Below, in pieces: positions 51,627 through 59,645 of a stretch of 64,000 nt of DNA; the first letter of the stretch is position 1; the number at the start of each line of letters is the position of its first letter. Source of the DNA: Kitasatospora sp. MAA4 (lineage in GTDB: Bacteria; Actinomycetota; Actinomycetes; Streptomycetales; Streptomycetaceae); the NCBI RefSeq assembly GCF_029893355.1, contig NZ_JARZAI010000024.1:59496-123495 (forward strand). The letters are read 5' to 3'. The notes below the pieces were generated by a model. That model did not search any database, was not told where the DNA came from, and saw only the letters and a program-made list of their open reading frames with translations. The position numbers and the translations under genes were made by a program.

Positions 51627-52628
51627 TCAGCCCACCAGACCTACAGTGCGCCGTCGCCGGCCGTCTTCCAGAAGAGCGCCAGCAAGGCGGAGGAGGAGGC
51701 GATCCGGCAGGAAGACGGCGTCGGCGATGATCATGGCGCCGGAGAAGACCGGCAGCCCCAGGAGGATCGCGATCCCCAGGTGCATGCTGAGCAGGAGGGC
51801 CAAGGTGACGTACTTGAGCCTGCTGAACAGGGCGAACGGGAAGGCCACCTGAACAAGCACGGTCAGGTAGGCGCTGACCGCGAGGATGAGACTGTGGTCG
51901 TCGGCCAGTTGGGAGAGTTCCGGCCAGGGCCGGAAGAGGTCGAGGTGCAGGACGTAGTGCAGCGCGGTGCCGTCGCGCCATAGGCCGCCCTGCACCTTGT
52001 AGAGGCCGGCGGAGCCGTAGAGCAGGCAGACCTGGGCCGCGATGACGAACATGCCGCAGTTGTGGACGAGCGTGGCCAGCCGGCTGCGGACGAGGGCGGC
52101 CTGCTGCCGCCACTCGGACAGTGCCCCGGGGTGGGTCGCACCCCTGCGCAGCCGTGCCCGACGGGCGTCGAGGGACCAGTGGCGTCCGCAGGCCGTGAGC
52201 GTGAGGTAGAGGGCCATCAGCACGATGAGGTTGTCCCCGCCGTCCATCATGAAGACGGCCCGGCCGTCGAACGAGGTCACCACGACGGCGAACAGCACGG
52301 AGACCGCCCTGGTGTGCCACCCGAGCGCGAACAACGCGGACGTCAGGACGGCCAACGCGTAGCAGGCCTCGAACCAGGTGCCGCTGTCCGAGAGCGTGAG
52401 AAGACTGAACTCTCCCGTCTGGCCGAGGAGTTCGCGCGCCAGGTCGGGAGTCCACGGTGAGCCCGGGCCCCAGATCTCCTCGCGGTGGGTGAACTCACGC
52501 AGCAGGAAAGCGAGATAGAGCAACCCATAGCCCATCCGCAGCACAGCTGCCGCGTGGAGCGAGACGGCCCGCTCGGTGAGGAAGGCGAGCGCCCTGGTGA
52601 CCGGGTCGGGCCTGCGGTCAGTGGTCAT
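51627..52628 (-). CDS. HTTM-domain membrane protein
   Basis: 333 residues with about eight hydrophobic helices of the HTTM type (vitamin K carboxylase-like membrane domain, also in SdpB). Recognisable pieces are RMGYGLLYLAFLLREFTHR, a GGDNLIVLMALYLTLTACG segment and LLYGSAGLYKVQGGLWRDGTALHY. No soluble carboxylase domain is present, so gamma-carboxylation is not implied. The ATG overlaps the end of the upstream DUF5819 gene by 11 bases; the two are a recurrent actinobacterial pair. Confidence 0.8.
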   Translation of the reverse strand: MTTDRRPDPVTRALAFLTERAVSLHAAAVLRMGYGLLYLAFLLREFTHREEIWGPGSPWTPDLARELLGQTGEFSLLTLSDSGTWFEACYALAVLTSALFALGWHTRAVSVLFAVVVTSFDGRAVFMMDGGDNLIVLMALYLTLTACGRHWSLDARRARLRRGATHPGALSEWRQQAALVRSRLATLVHNCGMFVIAAQVCLLYGSAGLYKVQGGLWRDGTALHYVLHLDLFRPWPELSQLADDHSLILAVSAYLTVLVQVAFPFALFSRLKYVTLALLLSMHLGIAILLGLPVFSGAMIIADAVFLPDRLLLRLAGALLEDGRRRRTVGLVG

Positions 52629-53352
52629 GGGACTTCACCTGCCACCACGGGAGATACCTGGTGTCGGAGGAAGCGCCACTGGGGGTCGGGGCGGCGGGTG
52701 CTGTCGATGCCGGGGGTGTGATCGGCGTACTGACGACGCGCAACTGGACTGCGCCGAAGGCGGGGTGCGCGCCGGCGGCAAGGCGTTGGGCCGCGATGTT
52801 CGCCACGTACTCCTGGAGCATCAGCGCCCGCTCCGACACTGGAGTCCGGCCGGTTCCCTGGGTGTCGAGGTAGGCGGACAACGCCCGGCGCAGCATGTTC
52901 TGCGCCGTGTGGCTGGGGAAGGGCGAGTGCAGGACGGCGGCGTCGTCGATCGCTGTCAGGTCGAGCCACTCGCCGACCCGCCGCGAGCCGTCGGGAGCCG
53001 TCGTAGCCGTCCGGGCCGAGATCTGCCAGCGCACCGACTCCGGATTCGGGGCGAAGAGCTGCCAGTTCTGCTCGAAGTAGGGGTAGATCCAGGCGTCGGT
53101 CTGCCGTTGGTACCGCTGGGAGACCGCGTTGGACGGTGCGACGTGCAGGAACACCAGGCAGACATGGCCGATGACCGCCAGGACGCAGAGGACGGTCGCG
53201 AAGGCCACGGTCAGCGCGGCCGGAAGCGACAGGGCCGGAGGCGCTGCTCCCGTGCCGCCCACCTGCTCCGGCATCCTCCGGGCCTGGGGAGCGGTGAGGC
53301 TGCTCACCGGCGGACGTCCGTTCTCCGCGCAGTCCTGGTCGACGTCGGTCAT
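52618..53352 (-). CDS. DUF5819-like single-span membrane protein
   Basis: 244 residues: a 45-residue cytoplasmic start, one long hydrophobic helix (ALTVAFATVLCVLAVIGHVCLVFLH, two pieces), then an exported domain containing YFEQNWQLFAPNPESVRWQ. The QNW-x-LFAPNP motif is the mark I associate with DUF5819 and loosely with SdpA. The ATG at 53352 is chosen; GTG-started readings upstream run into the terminator. It precedes and overlaps the HTTM gene, suggesting that the two proteins form a complex. The function is unknown. Confidence 0.7.
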   Translation of the reverse strand: MTDVDQDCAENGRPPVSSLTAPQARRMPEQVGGTGAAPPALSLPAALTVAFATVLCVLAVIGHVCLVFLHVAPSNAVSQRYQRQTDAWIYPYFEQNWQLFAPNPESVRWQISARTATTAPDGSRRVGEWLDLTAIDDAAVLHSPFPSHTAQNMLRRALSAYLDTQGTGRTPVSERALMLQEYVANIAAQRLAAGAHPAFGAVQLRVVSTPITPPASTAPAAPTPSGASSDTRYLPWWQVKSHDH

Positions 53353-53414
53353 CGTTTTCTCTTGGTCAGCTCGCACCTCGTGCCATCCCGTCTGCTTTCT
53401 CACCGTGCCGAACG

Positions 53415-53455
53415 ACTGATGTCCCCGCGCCAACCGCCCACGCGGGGACATCAGT
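53415..53455 (-). terminator. Terminator after ice-binding-like gene
   Basis: Perfect 15-bp inverted repeat ACTGATGTCCCCGCG/CGCGGGGACATCAGT with an 11-base loop, starting 17 bases past the stop codon at 53,473 on the minus strand. Confidence 0.85.
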
Positions 53456-53472
53456 CCAGGTGTGCCGTGCGG

Positions 53473-54603
53473 TCAGGATCCGGTCAGCGCGCGTCGGCGG
53501 ACGACGAGGAAGCCGATACCGGTCAACGAGAGTCCGACGAGGATGCCGCCGATCGTGATCTCGGTCGCACTCGGTCCCTGCGCGGCACCACCGACACCAG
53601 TGCCCACGCCGCCGACCGGAGGACGGCCACCGGAGCCTCCACCCGACGCGGCTCCGCCGGTCGTCCCAGCCGTCGTACCACCGGTGGCCCCTCCTGTCGT
53701 ACCGGCCGTCGTACCGGCCGTGGTGCCGGACGTGGTGCCCGACGTCGTACCGCCCGTGGTCCCCGCGGTGGTGCCGGACGTCGTACCGCCAGTGGTGCCA
53801 CCTGACGTACCGGCAGTGGTCCCAGCGGTGGTGCCGGACGTGGTGCCGGAGGTCGTCCCGCCCGTCGAGCAGGTCTCCCTCGTGATGGTGTTGGTGTCCA
53901 GGGTGACCGACCCGTTCCGCGCGAGCGCGCGGCCGTCGATGGTCGCCCCGGTGGTGGCGGAGATCGACGTCAGCGCCAGGATGTTGCCCACGAAGGTGGA
54001 GTTGGTCCCGATCGTGGCGGAGCTGCCGATCTTCCAGAAGACGTTGCACGGCGCGGCACCGTTGACCAGCAGCACCCGGCTCGCGGAGGCCGTTGTCAGC
54101 GTGGACCCGACCTGGAAGATCCAGACCGCGTTGGGGTCCCCGTGGGCGTCGAGCGTGAGGCTGCCGGTGAGTCCGATGGACGAGGAGGCGGTGTAGACGC
54201 CCGGATTCAGCGTCCGGCCGCCGAGGTCGCCCGAGACGCTGGCGTCGGAGGCCTGGCCGGCCGCGTTGTTGTACGCGACGGTCAGATCGGTCTGCGCCTG
54301 CAGGGCAACGGCGTCGGCCGCGTGGATGACGCCGTTCACCGTGCCCGGGGGAAAGCCGGTCACCGAGGTCCCCGGACTCACCCCGACATCGCCGGTGATG
54401 GTGCTGGGCCCGGTGTTCGTGACGGACTGGCCGGCCAGGACGGCGAAGCTGGCCGCCGTTCCGAGGGGTACGGCGACCCCGATGGCGTGAGCGGGGGTCG
54501 GCAGCACCGCCATCCCCGCAGCAGTGAGGGCCAGCGTGAGGGCCGTGGAAACCCGGGCGGCAAATCCGCGCCCGTGAGGCGCAGCTAAGGTCTTCGAGTT
54601 CAT
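53473..54603 (-). CDS. Ice-binding-like (DUF3494) surface protein
   Basis: 376 residues. Signal peptide (STALTLALTAAGMAVLPTPAHA), then a DUF3494 beta-solenoid domain of about 200 residues (ASFAVLAGQSVTNTGPSTI, GDVGVSPGTSVTGFPPG, AVWIFQVGSTL, VFWKIGSSATIGTNSTF). An 80-residue Thr/Gly repeat and a C-terminal hydrophobic helix with basic end (GILVGLSLTGIGFLVVRRR) follow. Many DUF3494 proteins in warm-habitat actinobacteria are probably adhesins rather than antifreeze proteins. No LPxTG/LAxTG motif is visible before the helix, so anchoring may be by the helix itself. ATG at 54603 with AAGGAG 12 bases upstream. Confidence 0.87.
   Translation of the reverse strand: MNSKTLAAPHGRGFAARVSTALTLALTAAGMAVLPTPAHAIGVAVPLGTAASFAVLAGQSVTNTGPSTITGDVGVSPGTSVTGFPPGTVNGVIHAADAVALQAQTDLTVAYNNAAGQASDASVSGDLGGRTLNPGVYTASSSIGLTGSLTLDAHGDPNAVWIFQVGSTLTTASASRVLLVNGAAPCNVFWKIGSSATIGTNSTFVGNILALTSISATTGATIDGRALARNGSVTLDTNTITRETCSTGGTTSGTTSGTTAGTTAGTSGGTTGGTTSGTTAGTTGGTTSGTTSGTTAGTTAGTTGGATGGTTAGTTGGAASGGGSGGRPPVGGVGTGVGGAAQGPSATEITIGGILVGLSLTGIGFLVVRRRALTGS
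53640..53870 (-). repeat. Tandem Thr/Gly-coding repeat
   Basis: Degenerate 12-base units coding for (G/S/A)-G-T-T blocks such as GTTSGTTAGTTGG, about 20 copies. They form a low-complexity stalk between the beta-solenoid and the membrane helix. Length variation between strains is likely. Confidence 0.85.
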
Positions 54604-55015
54604 TGAGGCGCCAAGCTCCTTCAAGAGGGTCCGACGGAAGGGAGTGCAATCGATCGCAGAGTTCGAGCTCTCATCCCCGGGGCTGCACAAGGAGATGGAG
54701 AAGCAGACTCTGTCCCAACCCTGCCCTCTTGAAGAGAGTTCGTATACAAATACAATAGGAGCACCTCGGCTCCACCTCCACCATGCCGCCCCGCGCATCC
54801 GGGTGATTGACGCAGGACTGCCAGGCCTCACCCCGCACGATCATGACACCCGGTCAGACGATCCCGGCGACACCGACGCCGGGATCCGCACCCCGATACA
54901 CACAATCACTCATTCAGTCCGGTGGCGGCTGGCAAGGAGCGCCGGTCCGATGAAACGATGAACGAATCTCACAGCGACCCGCGCTGTCAGCCCGAGTCCA
55001 GCAAAGGAGGCGGCA
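54604..55015. promoter_or_regulatory. Divergent region between surface protein and sortase
   Basis: 412 bases with no convincing gene. An AT-rich patch near 54,735-54,760 (GTATACAAATACAATAGGAG) stands out and may hold the promoter of the surface-protein gene. A perfect 10-bp inverted repeat GATCCCGGCG/CGCCGGGATC lies at 54,860-54,886. The sortase ribosome site AAAGGAGG is at the right end. Confidence 0.5.
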
Positions 55016-55663
55016 GTGCACGGGTTCAGACGACCTCGGCCGGCCGTCATCGTCGCCGTCCTGGTCCTGGTCATCGGCGTATGGCTCCTCCAGGACGGCC
55101 GCCGGACGGAACTCCCGCCCCAGCCGACAGCCGCCCAGGCATCGGCCGGGAACGGCGGCCACGGCGCCCCACCCGACACGAAGTCCGCGCCCCCTGGCAT
55201 GAGCGCTTCACCGCCGACCCGGATCCGCATCCGCGCCATCCGGGTCGAGGCACGGGTCATCCCCATCACACTGGACACCGCCGGGCACCTCCAGCCACCC
55301 CCGCCGGACGACGACAACGTCGTCGGCTGGTACCAAGGCGGCGTGACACCGGGCCAGAACGGCAACGCGGTCATGGCGGGCCACGTCGACAACAAGCACG
55401 GGCTCTCCGTCTTCTACAGCCTGGGCCGCCTGCACCCGGGAGCCGAGGTCGAGATCGAGCGAAAGGACCGCACCACCGCCGTCTTCACCATCGACGCCGT
55501 CGAGGTCTACCCCAAGGACCACTACCCGGACGACAAGGTCTACGGAGCGACGAGCCGATCGGAGCTTCGACTGATCACCTGCGGCGGCCACTTCTCCAAG
55601 AAGACCGGCTACCTGGGCAACGTGGTCGCGTACGCCCACCTGACGCGCACCAAGCAGGCATGA
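55016..55663 (+). CDS. Class E/F sortase
   Basis: 215 residues: short cytoplasmic start, membrane anchor (PAVIVAVLVLVIGVWLL), Pro-rich linker and sortase domain. The catalytic His is in VMAGHVDN, the Cys in RLITCGGHF, and an Arg in the C-terminal strand (HLTRTK) could complete the triad. GTG start with AAAGGAGG 5 bases upstream. It is divergent from the ice-binding-like surface protein, a plausible but unproven substrate. Class F is favoured by size and the short N terminus. Confidence 0.88.
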   Translation: MHGFRRPRPAVIVAVLVLVIGVWLLQDGRRTELPPQPTAAQASAGNGGHGAPPDTKSAPPGMSASPPTRIRIRAIRVEARVIPITLDTAGHLQPPPPDDDNVVGWYQGGVTPGQNGNAVMAGHVDNKHGLSVFYSLGRLHPGAEVEIERKDRTTAVFTIDAVEVYPKDHYPDDKVYGATSRSELRLITCGGHFSKKTGYLGNVVAYAHLTRTKQA

Positions 55664-55689
55664 ATCTCGGTGGCTGGTTGACCTGACCC

Positions 55690-55702
55690 ATTGTTCGACA
55701 AT
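55690..55702. promoter_or_regulatory. Short inverted repeat ATTGT-TCG-ACAAT
   Basis: A 13-base near-palindrome in an AT-richer stretch, 27 bases after the sortase stop and about 190 bases before the Crp-family gene. It resembles sites bound by GntR-type repressors. The remainder of the 228-base gap (55,664-55,891) shows no gene. Confidence 0.35.
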
Positions 55703-55891
55703 TTAGTGGACGGCACGTCAGGCAAACCTAGAATCAACGCAATTCACTCGAAAGAATGTGGAGTGACCTGCTACAGCGCACGAGAGGGCTTTCGGTCAAT
55801 TAACTGCTCCATGCGGACAGTTGCCGGACCGTCGAGCCGGATGCTGCGCTGCTGATCCGGTAGCCGGTCGATTCGAGCCGTTGGGGGATGT

Positions 55892-56551
55892 GTGTACCAG
55901 TGTCATCGGGCGCTGCTCGGCGAGCGCGTGTGGAGCGAGATCTGCCTGCTGGCCCCGGGAAGGGCGGTGCCCGCGAAAAAGGTGCTGCTGGAGCAGGGGA
56001 AGCGCGGGGTCCAGGTACTGGTGCTGACCGCCGGTTCCGTGGCCATCGTCCGTGAGGACGATCGCGGCCGGCGCACCCTGCTCGCCGTTCGCGGCCCGGG
56101 CGAACTGCTCGGTGAGCAGTCGGTGCTGGGCGGCGGCGAGCGCAGCGCCAACGTCATCGCCATCGAGCCGTCGGTGCTCCACACCGTGCCTGCCTATGCG
56201 TTCGACGCATTCGTCAAGGCGAACGACCTGCTGCCGCTGTTCCTGCGGCACGCGTTCAGCAGAGTGAGTCAGGGCGACGAGATCCAGCAGGAGCTGGCGG
56301 CGGCCGAGGTCCCGGTCCGGCTGGCCGCGGCACTGCTGCGCCTGGCCGCACCCGCCGGCGAGGACGTGCCGACGCCCGTGACCGTGCGGCTGAACCAGGA
56401 CGAACTGGCCCAGCTGATCGGCGTCCACCGGAACACCGTGGTGCAGAACCTGGCCCCGTGGCGCAACGCCGGCTGGGTGCGGTCCGCCCCCGGCGGCGGC
56501 CTGGTGCTGCACAACCTCCGGGCACTGCGGGAGATCCTCGCCTTCTCCTGA
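55892..56551 (+). CDS. Crp/Fnr-family transcriptional regulator
   Basis: 219 residues: cyclic-nucleotide-binding beta-barrel (about 1-115), dimer helix, winged helix. The phosphate-binding cassette GELLGEQSVLGGGERSANV keeps the Gly-Glu and Arg-Ser of cAMP-binding Crp, so nucleotide binding is plausible. The recognition helix reads DELAQLIGVHRNTVVQNL; relative to E. coli RETVGR the Glu and second Arg are Asn and Gln, so its DNA site probably differs. GTG start at 55892 follows GGGGGAT. It is upstream of a cyclase-like gene on the same strand, which may make its ligand. Confidence 0.9.
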   Translation: MYQCHRALLGERVWSEICLLAPGRAVPAKKVLLEQGKRGVQVLVLTAGSVAIVREDDRGRRTLLAVRGPGELLGEQSVLGGGERSANVIAIEPSVLHTVPAYAFDAFVKANDLLPLFLRHAFSRVSQGDEIQQELAAAEVPVRLAAALLRLAAPAGEDVPTPVTVRLNQDELAQLIGVHRNTVVQNLAPWRNAGWVRSAPGGGLVLHNLRALREILAFS

Positions 56552-56567
56552 GACCCACGTCACACGG

Positions 56568-56634
56568 CGCTGCCCAATTCTGGGCAGCGGCCGCTCCCGG
56601 TCGGGGACATCCTGATGCCCGCCGCCCCGACCGG
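56568..56634 (+). terminator. Two consecutive hairpins between crp-like and cyclase-like genes
   Basis: First: CGCTGCCCA-attc-TGGGCAGCG (56568-56589). Second: CCGGTCGGGG and CCCCGACCGG (56597-56606, 56625-56634). They suggest termination or attenuation after the regulator gene, with the next ribosome site (GAGAGGAAG) just beyond. Confidence 0.65.
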
Positions 56635-56664
56635 GGCGCGCAACGGCAGGAGAGGAAGACCGGC

Positions 56665-57456
56665 GTGGAAGAGTTGCAGACCGAGGACCCCAGGGACGTC
56701 CCGGGCTACGAGGCGGTGCTTGCGCTCGACATCAGGGGCTACAGCAAGGCCGCGTCCCACCTGATGTCGCAGATGCGCACGAACCTGGACGCCATGGTCG
56801 AAGTGGCCATGGCCGACAGCGGCTTGGCCGAGGAGTGGCAGCAGCGCAAGTACTGGGGCGACCGAGGCGACGGCTTCCTGCTGGCGATGCCGGTGCAGCG
56901 GCTCTGGCGTCTGGTCGACCCGCTGCCGGAGAAGCTGGAGACGGCGCTGGCCGATTACGACGCGCACCGCCAGGCCGCCGACCCGGAGATCCGGGTGCGG
57001 ATGAGCGTCCACGTCGGCCCGCTGCCCTCGGACTACCACGGCGACCCGATGAACGACGCCTGCCGGTTGCTGGACAGCGATGCCGCGAAGGCGGCCATGG
57101 AGCAGGCGAAGAAGCTCGACACGTTCCTGGCGCTGATCATCTCGGACGCCGTCTTCCACGCGGTGGTCCGGGCGAAGCGGACGCTTCGGCTGACGGCGGA
57201 CGACTTCCTGCGGGTGCGGGCGGAGGTCGACGACAAGTTCGCGGAGCTGGCCTGGGTGCACGTCCCGCGACGCAGGCCGAAGGACCTCGTCGGGCTGGAG
57301 GCTCCGGCGCCGGTCGAGCCGGTGGTCCGGTCGTCGGTCGAGGCCGTGGCGCCGATCGACCGGTCGGCACCCAAGTACCACTTCGGGCAGGCGGGCAGCG
57401 TCATTCCCGAGTCCACCGGAACAGTCAACGTCTACCAGGACGGCCAGCGGCCCTGA
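56665..57456 (+). CDS. Class III nucleotide cyclase-like protein
   Basis: 263 residues. The first metal Asp is in LALDIRGYSKA, the second in KYWGDRGDGFLLAMP, and the transition-state Asn and Arg are in PMNDACRLLDS (N-x3-R), so the catalytic set of class III adenylate/guanylate cyclases looks intact. After the domain (about 20-210) comes a tail ending KYHFGQAGSVIPESTGTVNVY, a Gly/Val-rich motif that may be an interaction tag. GTG at 56665 with GAGAGGAAG upstream; longer readings overlap the regulator gene. It is followed 8 bases later by a P-loop-like gene. The product (cAMP, cGMP or other) is unknown. Confidence 0.8.
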   Translation: MEELQTEDPRDVPGYEAVLALDIRGYSKAASHLMSQMRTNLDAMVEVAMADSGLAEEWQQRKYWGDRGDGFLLAMPVQRLWRLVDPLPEKLETALADYDAHRQAADPEIRVRMSVHVGPLPSDYHGDPMNDACRLLDSDAAKAAMEQAKKLDTFLALIISDAVFHAVVRAKRTLRLTADDFLRVRAEVDDKFAELAWVHVPRRRPKDLVGLEAPAPVEPVVRSSVEAVAPIDRSAPKYHFGQAGSVIPESTGTVNVYQDGQRP

Positions 57457-57464
57457 GGAGGATC

Positions 57465-59645
57465 ATGTACGAGGAGTACGAACCCGCACCCGGCGGAGGG
57501 TTCCGGGTCGCCGCCCCGGAACAGGTGGAACCGAAGGACGTAGAGCAGGAGTTCGAACCGCCGGAGGTGCCGGAGCGCGAGCAGCCCGCCGCCTCCGTCC
57601 ACGTCAAGGAGCTGGGGGTCCTTGTCGCCGAGCCCTCGGGCCCCGTCACCATCCATCCGGTGCGGCGGGTGCTGGATCAGCTGGAGTCCCACCCCGTCGA
57701 CCGGAAGGCGATCCGCTCGGATGCCTCCTACTGCGAGGCCCCGGAGTGGACCGCCGCAGAGCTCCGGATGGAACAGATCCTCAAGACCTCGGCGCTGATG
57801 CTGGTGGTGGCGCCGCGCGGTTCCGGGGCCACCACGTTCTGCCAGCGGCAACTGGCCCTGCACACCCCGTCGGACGTCGAGATCAAGGTGACCGAGGTCG
57901 ACTGGGACCGGCCGACCATCGGAAAGCTCCCGACCGAGAAGAACCGCGCCTACCTGCTCGACCTCCAGGACCAGGAGTGCGACCGGCTCGAACAGCCCTT
58001 CCTGACCGGCCTGCAGAAGTACGGCGAGGACTTGGCCGAGGTCGGCTCCTTCCTGGTCATGACGATCACTCCGGAGCTGTGGGCCGATCTGACGGGCTAT
58101 CGGCTCGGCAAGCTGGAGGTGGTCCGGCTCACCGGCCTGCCGGACGCGGTCGCGGTACTGAGGCAGCACCTGAGAGCCGAGCGGCGAGACGAGCTGATCC
58201 GGTACACGGAAGGCGCCGCGATCCAGGACGCGCTCCGGACGGCTCTGCCGGTCCGCGCGGTCCGGCTGGCCGGCGAACTGATCGAGCTGGCCGACCGCCT
58301 GCGGCGGCGGGCGGTGGAGGAGGGCCTCGACGAGGGCACCGTCACGGCCCGGATCGAGGCCGAGTTCGGGCAGTTGGCCGTCGGCTGGGAGGCGGAGCTC
58401 GACCAGCGGTTCGGCGATCCGCTGCCGTCGGGCTCCGCCAACGGCCAAACCGCCGCAGCGGTGCCGTTCAAACCGGAGGAGCGCTACCTCGCCATGGCGC
58501 TGGCGCTGCGGGGCTCGGCACCGGCCTCGAAGGTGCAGGGCGATGCCGACCGGCTGGCTGCGGCGATCGGCGGCGAGTCGGAGGAGGGGCGCGGGACCAA
58601 GCGCTCGCCCGACCTCCGGCAGGTCTTCGCCCGAGCGGGACTGCGCTCGCAGCTCGCGGCCATCGGCGCGCGGGTCGAGCTCACCGGCCGGGCGGAGTTC
58701 ACCAGTCCCGGCTACGGGCAGGCCATGCTCCCGCACGTCTGGGGGCAGTACGACGACCGGATCCGCAAGTGCCTGATCCGCTGGATGGTCTCCTGCGTGG
58801 GAACGCGCGGCGAGGCGGCCGACGATCCGGTGGTCCGCACCATGATCCAGCTGATCGCCTCGTTCCAGGACGCCTCGAAGCTGCAGGACGTCAAGGAGCG
58901 CGGGATGGCGGTGGGGCGCCCCGACATCGTGGTGGCGGTGATGGTGGCCGCCGCCCGGGACGAGAGCCTCAGGAAGCGGGCCCGGCAACTGCTCTACGAC
59001 TGGGCCACGGCGCCGGACAACAAACTCCTGGTCGTCGAGGTCTGCCGAGAGCTGGTCGAGGATCAGCCGGGGCCGGCGCTCACCCGGCTGCGCCGGGTCG
59101 CCGACAGCGGTGGCGCCGAGGCGCTGGCGAAGGTCCTCGAAGTCTTCCAGGAGATCGCCCAGGACCCGGAGCTCACCGACTGGCTGGCCCGAGCGGCGCA
59201 GGGCTGGCCCCGACAGGCCGACGGCGCTGCAACACCCGCCGCGAACCTGGCGACGCTCGCCCTACTGGGCGTCGTGCGGGACGACGTGCCGTGGGCCTCG
59301 GCGGAGTCCCGCTCGGAAGCTGAACTGGCCAGATCGCTCGGAGACCTGCTCACGGACTTCGAGCGCTACCCGAAGGTGGCGCAGACGATCTGCTGGTGGG
59401 TCCTGAAGAGCCCGCGAGGCGAAGTCCGGGATCGCGCGCTGAACGCGTTGCGCGCCGCCTTCCGAGGCCACAGCGGCCTCAATGCCCTCTTCGCGCTGCT
59501 GGTAATGCTGGGCGACATCCGTGATCCGGACGGCGGCAGCCCGGCGGACCGGCTGCGTGCGGCCGTGATCGAGGACGAGCCCGAACTGGCGGCTCTCATC
59601 TCACCGTTGGAGGTGTCGGCGGATGAGGTTCCGGTTTCGCCGTGA
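57465..59645 (+). CDS. Large P-loop-like protein, unknown function
   Basis: 726 residues. An acidic 75-residue start is followed by VVAPRGSGATTFCQRQL (about residues 112-130), which has the look of a Walker A loop but with Ala where Lys is expected. AYLLDLQDQ about 45 residues later could be a Walker B strand. The remaining 400 residues are helical and resemble an alpha-solenoid (ARDESLRKRARQLLYDW, ALTRLRRVADSGGAEALAKV). I do not recognise the family; STAND-like or vestigial AAA proteins come closest. ATG with GAGGAGG 4 bases upstream. It is coupled to the gene that follows and lies 8 bases after the cyclase-like gene. Confidence 0.78.
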   Translation: MYEEYEPAPGGGFRVAAPEQVEPKDVEQEFEPPEVPEREQPAASVHVKELGVLVAEPSGPVTIHPVRRVLDQLESHPVDRKAIRSDASYCEAPEWTAAELRMEQILKTSALMLVVAPRGSGATTFCQRQLALHTPSDVEIKVTEVDWDRPTIGKLPTEKNRAYLLDLQDQECDRLEQPFLTGLQKYGEDLAEVGSFLVMTITPELWADLTGYRLGKLEVVRLTGLPDAVAVLRQHLRAERRDELIRYTEGAAIQDALRTALPVRAVRLAGELIELADRLRRRAVEEGLDEGTVTARIEAEFGQLAVGWEAELDQRFGDPLPSGSANGQTAAAVPFKPEERYLAMALALRGSAPASKVQGDADRLAAAIGGESEEGRGTKRSPDLRQVFARAGLRSQLAAIGARVELTGRAEFTSPGYGQAMLPHVWGQYDDRIRKCLIRWMVSCVGTRGEAADDPVVRTMIQLIASFQDASKLQDVKERGMAVGRPDIVVAVMVAAARDESLRKRARQLLYDWATAPDNKLLVVEVCRELVEDQPGPALTRLRRVADSGGAEALAKVLEVFQEIAQDPELTDWLARAAQGWPRQADGAATPAANLATLALLGVVRDDVPWASAESRSEAELARSLGDLLTDFERYPKVAQTICWWVLKSPRGEVRDRALNALRAAFRGHSGLNALFALLVMLGDIRDPDGGSPADRLRAAVIEDEPELAALISPLEVSADEVPVSP

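Noticed and set aside
51627..52628. Vitamin K-dependent gamma-carboxylase
   Set aside because: Only the HTTM membrane domain is present; no soluble carboxylase region is seen.
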